From NCBI RefSeq assembly GCF_004014875.1, contig NZ_CP034929.1:62001-126000 (forward strand): a DNA stretch of 64,000 nucleotides, written 5' to 3'. Source of the stretch: Nocardioides yefusunii. GTDB taxonomy: Bacteria; Actinomycetota; Actinomycetes; Propionibacteriales; Nocardioidaceae. The position numbers were made by a program, and so were the translations under genes. Of the stretch, positions 10,420-16,745 are shown in pieces. A model generated the notes under the pieces. It was not told the DNA's origin. It ran no database searches and was given only the letters and a program-made list of their open reading frames with translations. Within the stretch, counting starts at the first letter, position 1. The number at the start of each line of letters is the position of its first letter.

Positions 10420-12026
10420 CGACATTCAACGCCTGGCGAGATCCATGGGTGCCACTCCAGGACCGGAACGGGGAGCAGATCCGGCTCTCCCTCAGGGACA
10501 CCTTCGTCCGCGCTCACGACCTCGCGGGCCTCGGTGCTGGTCTGACTCCGCTGGACCGCGACTCGCTGTACCGCTTCCTTCCGAGCGTCGGCGCGGTGAT
10601 TCTGCGGCTGGTCGGTGACGACGCCCTCCCGAATGAAGGGGAGGACGAGGGTTGGTCGTTCCCCGAGGAAGCAGTCGACCAGTTCGGGGCCCTGTACGAG
10701 GAACGATTCGAGCTGACCGGGGACAGGCCGTTCCTGCAACGCTGGGACCGGAAGCACGCAGACCTCGAGGCACTCTTCTCCCTCGACGTCGCCGATCCCA
10801 AGGTTCGCCGAGGTCGGGAGAAGGCGCGATCGGAAAAGCTCCAGTCCCTGCACATGCTCCATCCCCACACCCCCGGTGGCAGCTCGTCGCAGTGGGCGGT
10901 GCGCCGAGACACCAGGGACGAGACCCAGTGTGCGGAGCTCACACTGCTGCTGGTCACCACGTGGTTCCAGACGAAGCACGGCAACTCCAAGGATCCCTGG
11001 GGGCACAAGAGCCTCAAGGGGAGCGCCGGGACGTGGCACGTGAACCCGTTCGCTGTCCATCTGACCGATCCGCGCAGTCTGGCGCGGACGCTCTGCGCCA
11101 ACATGCCGTACGCATGGATCGACGGCCGCAACGACCTGCCGCTCTTCCTTGACCACGAGAGCCTTCCTCGCGACTTCGCGACAGCACATGTCGCTTCGGT
11201 CACCCGTTTCACGTACGCCAAGACATTGCCGCTGGTCTACGTCGAGGACGGTGCCCCTGTGGGATTCGTGATCGGGGAGGACCCGGGGATTCCGGTTCCT
11301 GGCCTGGGCAAGGACGACAAGACGTCCCTCGGCATGGTCCACGAGTTCGACCACACGAGGCTCTACCTCGAACAGAAGTCGGGGGACCTCAAACCGCGGG
11401 GCGCGTTCGGAGTCAGGCTCACCACCACTGAGGGCTTCGAACGCTGGTTCCGGGCAGAGAACCAGATCCGGGCCGCGCTCGATCGGTGGGCCCGCACGGA
11501 TCGGGTCCTCACGGTGTCCTCCTCGCAGAAGAAGGACTGGCTCTACTCCCTCTACAGCGACAACGGCAACACCCACGGCAACCGAGAGTTCGCTGCTTGG
11601 GACGAGCTTCCTGCTGACGTCGCAGGCGCATCGGGTGACGCGCTCGAGCGAGTTCGCTCCCTGCTCACTCTGGCCGCTCAGTGCCGCAACACCTTCGGGT
11701 ACGCGATGAAGCTGGCCACCGGCGACTCGCGGATCCCGCCGGCCGCCGAGGCGGGGCAAGCAGCCTTCTACGCCGGTCTCGTTCCGGTCCTCGCTGCGGT
11801 TGCCCACGCCGTCCACGAAGGCGAAGAGGTGGACATGCGCTCCCACGCCCTGGCCTTGCTCCGCATCGCACGGCGGGAGTTCGACCGCACCACTGCGCCC
11901 ATGCTCGTTCCCAGCGCCGTCGCCCGAGTGGCCCATGCCCGGGCTGAGTTCGCTCGTCTCATCGCGAAGGCGTGCGCCCAACACTTCCCCGCACCTGCAT
12001 CTTCACCTGAACAGGAGACCTCATGA
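10416..12026 (+). CDS. cse1: Cascade large subunit Cse1/CasA (Cas8e)
   Basis: Large subunit of the type I-E Cascade complex; in the family it reads the PAM and recruits Cas3. The protein has 536 residues, close to the roughly 500 of the E. coli protein. It opens with MTTFNAWRDPWVPL, matching the family's FN...PWIP start. The adjoining helical part (SLRDTFVRAHDLAGL) is also typical. The ATG overlaps the cas3 stop and the end overlaps cse2, so translational coupling is likely. Subunit identity rests on the N-terminus and on order in the operon. Confidence 0.93.
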   Translation: MTTFNAWRDPWVPLQDRNGEQIRLSLRDTFVRAHDLAGLGAGLTPLDRDSLYRFLPSVGAVILRLVGDDALPNEGEDEGWSFPEEAVDQFGALYEERFELTGDRPFLQRWDRKHADLEALFSLDVADPKVRRGREKARSEKLQSLHMLHPHTPGGSSSQWAVRRDTRDETQCAELTLLLVTTWFQTKHGNSKDPWGHKSLKGSAGTWHVNPFAVHLTDPRSLARTLCANMPYAWIDGRNDLPLFLDHESLPRDFATAHVASVTRFTYAKTLPLVYVEDGAPVGFVIGEDPGIPVPGLGKDDKTSLGMVHEFDHTRLYLEQKSGDLKPRGAFGVRLTTTEGFERWFRAENQIRAALDRWARTDRVLTVSSSQKKDWLYSLYSDNGNTHGNREFAAWDELPADVAGASGDALERVRSLLTLAAQCRNTFGYAMKLATGDSRIPPAAEAGQAAFYAGLVPVLAAVAHAVHEGEEVDMRSHALALLRIARREFDRTTAPMLVPSAVARVAHARAEFARLIAKACAQHFPAPASSPEQETS

Positions 12027-12583
12027 CGATCGCCGCAGGCACCGGTGAGCCTCAGCCCGTCACGCCCACCCAAGCACTGATGCAGGAAACGCTGCGGCGT
12101 CTGGCGGCGAACCGCGTCCCGGGCAGCAACCTGTACTCGGGGTGGCTGGCCGACCTCCGGCACGGCATCACCCGGACAGGAGAGTCGCGGGCAGTGGTTC
12201 CGGCCGGCCCCTACCTGGGAGGCCTCTCCCCCCGAGAGCGGTCTGGCGCGCTGAGGGCTGCGGCCATCCGCGCCTCCAACAAGGACGTTCGCAACGCCAA
12301 GGGAAGAGCGCTCGGCGTCTCCTTCGCCTCGTTGAGCCGGGCGGTGGGCGGATCAAGCGTGGAGAGACAGGTTGCCACGCTTCCTCTCCTGGACCTTGAG
12401 TCAGCGGCTGCGGCGCTCGACGGCCTCGTGGACCGTTGTTCCTCGGCAGGCGTCGCCGTCGACTTCGCCGCGCTCGCTCGGACGCTCGTCCACTGGGGAA
12501 CCGGTGCGACACCTCGTTCCCAGGAGATCCGCAACCAGATCGTCCTCGACTTCCACTACGCCGCTGCCGGCGTCACTCGCTGA
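12023..12583 (+). CDS. cse2: Cascade small subunit Cse2/CasB
   Basis: Small helical subunit (186 aa) that forms the belly of Cascade with Cse1 and stabilises the R-loop. Recognised from size, helical composition, family-like segments (GSNLYSGWLADLRHGI; HWGTGATPRSQEIRNQIVLD) and position between cse1 and cas7e. The ATG overlaps the cse1 stop. A 22-bp gap carrying a purine-rich AGAAGGAAA ribosome site separates it from cas7e, which may let the multi-copy Cas7 subunit be translated independently and more strongly. Confidence 0.92.
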   Translation: MTIAAGTGEPQPVTPTQALMQETLRRLAANRVPGSNLYSGWLADLRHGITRTGESRAVVPAGPYLGGLSPRERSGALRAAAIRASNKDVRNAKGRALGVSFASLSRAVGGSSVERQVATLPLLDLESAAAALDGLVDRCSSAGVAVDFAALARTLVHWGTGATPRSQEIRNQIVLDFHYAAAGVTR

Positions 12584-12605
12584 GAACCCACCAGAAGGAA
12601 ACCCC

Positions 12606-13787
12606 ATGACTTTCGTGACCGTCCACGTCTTCCGAGCGTTGCCCATGCACAACCTGAACCGCGACCAGAACGGTCTCCCCAAGAGCCAGTTCGACGGCGG
12701 GATCCAGCGGGGGCGACTCTCCAGTCAAGCACTGAAGCGCCCGGCTCGCATCGCGTTCCGTGAGGCCGTGACGGGGATCGCCCACGCTCCTGCCTCGGTG
12801 CGGACCATGGACTCGAACGCAGTGACACGAGTTGTCGCTCTGGCAGGCGAGTACGCCCAGACGCATGGGAAGGCGTTCGACGAGAAGGTGGCGAAGAAGC
12901 GAGCCACCTCGGTCGTGACGTCCCTCGCCAAGACGCTGAAGGCAGGCAAGGACGAGGAGCCGAGCTCGGGAGACGCCTCGGAGGCAGACGCCAAGAAGGA
13001 CAACATCCTGCTGTTCTCCGACGCGGAGATCGAGACCCTCGCCCAGGCGCTCGTCGATGAGCAGAACGGTGGTGTCGAGGCAGGCCACGAGCACTTCGTG
13101 CAGGACTTCGTCTCGCCCTCGTTGGACGTCGCGGCCTTTGGACGCATGTTCGCGGCCCAGCCGTCGAAGTCGACCCAGGCTGCGGTCGCGGTCAGCCATG
13201 CCGTGATGACCCACGCCATGTCGTTGACCCTGGACTACTTCACGGCTGTTGACGAGGCGGGCGACGCGAGCAAGGGGGCTGGCGCAGCCCACATCGACAG
13301 CGCCTACTACACCTCGGGTGTCTACTACTCGACCTTCACCATCGACCCGGCACAGTTGGCCCGCTCGTGGAGCGGGGCACACAGTGCCACGGCCAGCGAA
13401 CAGGTCGCGGCGCTGGTGAAGGCTCTGGTCGAGGCACTTCCCACGGGGCGACTCACCAACACCAACGCTCACACCAAGCCCTTCGCGGTTCTCGTCGAGG
13501 AGCAGCGCACCCGCACGGTCTACGAGTTCGAGACACCCGTCGAGGCCGCCGAGAACGGCGGTTTCACCCGGCCCACCGTGCGCTCGCTCGCAGCACAGGT
13601 GGCGGACGCCCGCAGTTTCGACTCCGCCAACTACGTCTCCACCGCGTTGTTGGCAGCCCCGTCGATCGCAGACCTCGTCGAGTCCGACGCGCACCTCGGT
13701 GCCGCCGAGAGCCTCGGTTCCGTCGACGATCTGTCGGAGTACGTCGCTTCCCTCGTGATGCAGCAGCTGGCTGAAGCAACCGCATGA
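12606..13787 (+). CDS. cas7e: Cascade backbone subunit Cas7e (Cse4/CasC)
   Basis: RRM-fold backbone protein, six copies per Cascade, coating the crRNA spacer. The start ATG 12606 follows AGAAGGAAACCCC. The product is 393 residues and opens with TVHVFRALPMHNLNRDQ, followed by the family's GGIQRGRLSSQALKRPAR segment, where crRNA contacts are known to cluster. The conserved AHIDSAYYTSGVYY region lies in the middle. A charged Lys/Glu/Asp insertion (about 118-135) is typical of actinobacterial versions. The end overlaps cas5e by ATGA. Confidence 0.95.
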   Translation: MTFVTVHVFRALPMHNLNRDQNGLPKSQFDGGIQRGRLSSQALKRPARIAFREAVTGIAHAPASVRTMDSNAVTRVVALAGEYAQTHGKAFDEKVAKKRATSVVTSLAKTLKAGKDEEPSSGDASEADAKKDNILLFSDAEIETLAQALVDEQNGGVEAGHEHFVQDFVSPSLDVAAFGRMFAAQPSKSTQAAVAVSHAVMTHAMSLTLDYFTAVDEAGDASKGAGAAHIDSAYYTSGVYYSTFTIDPAQLARSWSGAHSATASEQVAALVKALVEALPTGRLTNTNAHTKPFAVLVEEQRTRTVYEFETPVEAAENGGFTRPTVRSLAAQVADARSFDSANYVSTALLAAPSIADLVESDAHLGAAESLGSVDDLSEYVASLVMQQLAEATA

Positions 13788-14509
13788 GCACACTCGTCCT
13801 GCGTCTTGCCGCTCCGCTCCAGGCCTGGAGCGGGTACCGGCACGCCGTCAACATGCGCTTCGTCGCACCCACCGAGGCCCTGCCCCGCAAGTCGGGGGTC
13901 AACGGTCTTCTGGGCGCGGCTCTGGGCCCCCACGACCAGGGGTACGGCTGTGCGCGCGACCTGGACTCGATCGGCGAGAGGTACCGGTTGCAGGTGCGCG
14001 TGGACGCCCGCAACCCTGCCGCTGAGGACTTCCAGGTGCTCAGCTCGCTCACGGGTCCTGCTCACCGCGGTGCTGACCGGTCCCACCGGGTGGGGAGTGC
14101 GTCGACGTCTGCGTTCCCGGCGAACCGCGACCGCGGCAATTTCCCCACCACGGTGGCCCGACGCGACTTCCTGGCGCACTCGGAGTTCATCGCAGCGTTG
14201 GAGACCGATGCGTCCACGGCGGAGGCATGGATCTCAGCCCTGCGCGACCCTGTCTTCATGCCCTACTTGGGCCGCCGGTCGTGTGCGCCGACGTTCCCCT
14301 TCGTCCTCGGCATCCACGACGGCAGCCTCGAAGACCTCTTCGCTCACCTGCCGCACGTCGACCGGAACCGAGAAGAGGCACCTCTGCTGGCCTACACGGT
14401 GCGAGGTTCCTACGACCTCCACCACGCAGACGAACACCCTCGCCCTTACACGCCCGACCGTGTGGACCGTACTGCTCAGCTGACCTGGGTGAAGGAGAAC
14501 TTGCGATGA
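13784..14509 (+). CDS. cas5e: Cascade subunit Cas5e (CasD)
   Basis: RAMP protein capping the 5' handle end of the crRNA. It has 241 residues with the diagnostic N-terminus LVLRLAAPLQAWSGY and the PRKSGVNGLLGAALG motif (about 35-49), which corresponds to the usual KSGV.GLL of Cas5e. The start overlaps the cas7e stop and the end overlaps the cas6e start, both by ATGA. There is no sign of truncation. Confidence 0.94.
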   Translation: MSTLVLRLAAPLQAWSGYRHAVNMRFVAPTEALPRKSGVNGLLGAALGPHDQGYGCARDLDSIGERYRLQVRVDARNPAAEDFQVLSSLTGPAHRGADRSHRVGSASTSAFPANRDRGNFPTTVARRDFLAHSEFIAALETDASTAEAWISALRDPVFMPYLGRRSCAPTFPFVLGIHDGSLEDLFAHLPHVDRNREEAPLLAYTVRGSYDLHHADEHPRPYTPDRVDRTAQLTWVKENLR

Positions 14510-15252
14510 CCCTGACGCCAACGCCCAGTGCAGCCACCAAGACAGGAGTCTTCTGGACGCAGTTCCCGGTCACCGCACTCACCGGAGCCGATGGCCGGCC
14601 GGTTGACTGGAGTGACCATCAGGCGGCTCACCGAGCTGTGATGCGGCTGTTCCCGCCACGTCTCCCCGGCAGCGCGAAGGACCGTCGCGCTTCCTCGGGG
14701 ATCTTGTACCGCGTGGACGTGCTCGTGCCCGGCGAACCGGGTGTCGTGCTCGTGCAGTCCCTTGTTCCGCCAGAGCTGACGCCGGCCCTGAGTCGCACCA
14801 CGGAGGTGTCTCGCCGGGGATGGGAGTTCGAGGTGGGTGACCCGATCACGCTGCGGGTGGCGGTGAACCCGGTACGGCGCACGACCCGGTACTACGTCGA
14901 CTCCGACAAGGAGACCCTCCGCGAAGGATCCAACAGCCGAGGGGAGACTCCGGTGCGCCGACCCGACGGACGCAGGGATCGCAGCAACAGCAAGCAGACG
15001 GCGACGGTCGTGACCCCCGAGGAGATGCCTGCATGGCTCGACGACCGTCTGGGGGGAGCGCTGGAGGGCGTTGAGGTCGTCAACCACTTCCGCGACACCT
15101 CGCTCTCCGGTCGCCAGAAGTTGGTCGTCGACACGTTCGACCTGACAGCCAAGGTGCAGGACCCGGCAGCTTTCAGCCAGATCCGGCTCGAAGGCCTGGG
15201 GCGGGGCAAGTCCTACGGCTGTGGACTCATCACCGCTCGCAAGGCAGGCTGA
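14506..15252 (+). CDS. cas6e: crRNA-processing endoribonuclease Cas6e (CasE)
   Basis: Cuts the pre-crRNA at the 3' base of each repeat hairpin, leaving the 8-nt handle, and stays bound to the stem. It has 248 residues, slightly longer than the E. coli protein (about 200). Visible are the N-terminal catalytic-His region (DHQAAHRAVMRLFP, His near 42) and the C-terminal glycine-rich loop GLGRGKSYGCGL. An Arg/Ser-rich insertion (about 135-165) probably accounts for the extra length. The 105 bp after its stop hold two hairpins that resemble its own substrate, so it could process its own operon mRNA (inference). Confidence 0.94.
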   Translation: MTLTPTPSAATKTGVFWTQFPVTALTGADGRPVDWSDHQAAHRAVMRLFPPRLPGSAKDRRASSGILYRVDVLVPGEPGVVLVQSLVPPELTPALSRTTEVSRRGWEFEVGDPITLRVAVNPVRRTTRYYVDSDKETLREGSNSRGETPVRRPDGRRDRSNSKQTATVVTPEEMPAWLDDRLGGALEGVEVVNHFRDTSLSGRQKLVVDTFDLTAKVQDPAAFSQIRLEGLGRGKSYGCGLITARKAG

Positions 15253-15281
15253 GACGGTGAGGGGCTGGGAGCCGGGAGGTC

Positions 15282-15310
15282 TCTCCCACGCGATGGCGTG
15301 GGGTGGTTCC
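15282..15310 (+). repeat. Degenerate CRISPR-repeat-like hairpin (psi-R1) after cas6e
   Basis: A 7-bp stem CCCACGC-GATG-GCGTGGG (15285-15302) is followed by eight bases GTGGTTCC. In the real repeat the stem ends at position 21 and is followed by the handle GTGAGTCC, which matches 6 of 8. The stem end and the handle length are both preserved. Stem bases differ from the array repeat but pair perfectly. Resemblance is seen; processing by Cas6e is inferred. Confidence 0.55.
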
Positions 15311-15329
15311 ATTCACAACCACGGTGATG

Positions 15330-15358
15330 ACGCTCTCCGCGCGAGCGGAGGAGAACGG
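15330..15358 (+). repeat. Degenerate CRISPR-repeat-like hairpin (psi-R2) over the cas1 ribosome-binding site
   Basis: The stem CTCCGC-GCGA-GCGGAG (15335-15350) equals the array stem except for one C-to-T change and its compensating G-to-A, with the same GCGA loop. About 19 of 29 positions match the repeat. The cas1 ribosome-binding site GGAGGAG (15347-15353) sits in the 3' arm, so folding would hide it. A Cas6e-type cut after 15350 would separate cas1-cas2 from the upstream mRNA. Confidence 0.6.
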
Positions 15359-16368
15359 TGAAGACCCCTGGCTCCCTCGCCCGCCCCAATGCCGGGCGTA
15401 GTGGTGCCATTTCCCTGACACGCCTCAGCGACCGGCTCTCCTTCCTGTACCTCGACCTCTGTCGCGTGGAGCAGGACGACAACGGGACGCACGCTCGGGT
15501 GGAGTCCGGAGACGGCGTCGTGCACACCACCTACATCCCTGCGGCAGATCTCAGCTGTCTGATGCTGGGGCCCGGCACGTCCATCTCAGCGCCTGCGGCA
15601 GCTGCACTGGCGCGCAACGGCTGCGCGGTCCTGATGACAGGAGCCGGTGGCGTCCGGATGTATTCCGCGTGGTCTCCGCTCTCCCGCAGCACAACCCTGC
15701 TGCAGGCTCAGGCCCGAGCGTCGGTGATGCCGGAGGTCCGGTCGGTCGTGGCTGCGCGCATGCTGCGGATGCGTTTTCCGGACCTGACGGTCCCGGAGGT
15801 GAACAGGGACGGAACTCCCATCTCCCTGGAACAGTTACGCGGTTTCGAAGGCGCTCGCATGAAGGCCATCTACCGCGAGCAGGCCCGCCGCTACCGCATG
15901 AAGTCCTGGCGTCGTCGTTTCGACGAATCAGACGGGGAAGGTCCCCTCGACCCGGTGAACGATGCCCTGAACCACGCCAACACCGCCTTGTACGGCGTGT
16001 GTCTGGCCGTGGTCTGCGGGCTCGGGATGAGCCCGGGGCTGGGTGTGGTCCACCACGGTTCGCCACGTGCGTTCGTTCTCGACATCGCTGATCTCTACAA
16101 GGCTGAGATCTCGGTGCCTCTGGCCTTCAAGCAGTTGAACTCGGCAAACCCTGGCCGCGACGTGATGAGGGCGCTCAGGGACGAATTCAGGCTCCTGCGG
16201 CTCCTGCCCAGGATCGTTGACGACCTCCACCGCGTGCTCGACGTCGACCTCCCTGACGAAGAAGCGCACCCCGACTGGGACGTTGACGTCCTCTCCCTGT
16301 GGGGTTCCAGCGGGGAGATCGTGCTGGCTGGCCACAATCGGCACGGCCGGGACGAGCCGCTCAGATGA
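15358..16368 (+). CDS. cas1: CRISPR integrase Cas1 (type I-E)
   Basis: Metal-dependent integrase that inserts new spacers with Cas2. It has 336 residues. By alignment with E. coli Cas1 the active-site residues are Glu164 (GFEGAR), His232 (VVHHGS), and Asp242 and Asp245 (VLDIADLYK), all present. The GTG start is preceded by GGAGGAG at 4-nt spacing, but this site lies in a repeat-like hairpin. The 3' end overlaps cas2 by ATGA. The 30-residue C-terminal extension relative to E. coli is ordinary for actinobacteria. Confidence 0.96.
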   Translation: MKTPGSLARPNAGRSGAISLTRLSDRLSFLYLDLCRVEQDDNGTHARVESGDGVVHTTYIPAADLSCLMLGPGTSISAPAAAALARNGCAVLMTGAGGVRMYSAWSPLSRSTTLLQAQARASVMPEVRSVVAARMLRMRFPDLTVPEVNRDGTPISLEQLRGFEGARMKAIYREQARRYRMKSWRRRFDESDGEGPLDPVNDALNHANTALYGVCLAVVCGLGMSPGLGVVHHGSPRAFVLDIADLYKAEISVPLAFKQLNSANPGRDVMRALRDEFRLLRLLPRIVDDLHRVLDVDLPDEEAHPDWDVDVLSLWGSSGEIVLAGHNRHGRDEPLR

Positions 16369-16727
16369 GGTCTCTCAGCGTGATGGTGTCCTCGTCAGTG
16401 CCGGTGGGCGTGCGAGGGGCACTGAACCAGTGGATGGTCGAGGTGCTGCCGGGTGTCTACGTCGGGAGGCTGACGGCGAGAGTGAGGGAGTTGCTCTGGG
16501 AGAGTCTTGTGGATGCTCTGTTGGGCGAGGAGAAGCCGTATGCGGCGCTCATCACTCAAGCTCCCACGGAGCAGGGGTACCTCGCTCGGACGGTGGGAGA
16601 CCACCGTTATGCGCTGACTGACTTCGACGGCCTTCAGCTCGTCACGGTCGCGAGGAACTGGAGCGATCCTGAGTCCAGGGCACCCGCCGGGCTGCGGCAG
16701 GACTCAGCGGCCCCTGACCCGTGGTGA
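16365..16727 (+). CDS. cas2: CRISPR adaptation protein Cas2 (type I-E)
   Basis: Small dimeric partner that bridges Cas1 dimers in the integrase complex. It has 120 residues. MRSLSVMVSSSVPVGVRGAL and the following EVLPGVYVGRL segment are the I-E Cas2 signature. The start ATG 16365 overlaps the cas1 stop; a longer upstream frame exists but lies inside cas1. The tail after DGLQLVTV is about 20 residues longer than in E. coli. It converges on the helicase gene with only 18 bp between their stops. Confidence 0.95.
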   Translation: MRSLSVMVSSSVPVGVRGALNQWMVEVLPGVYVGRLTARVRELLWESLVDALLGEEKPYAALITQAPTEQGYLARTVGDHRYALTDFDGLQLVTVARNWSDPESRAPAGLRQDSAAPDPW

Positions 16728-16745
16728 ATCCCACCGGCCCGTGGT

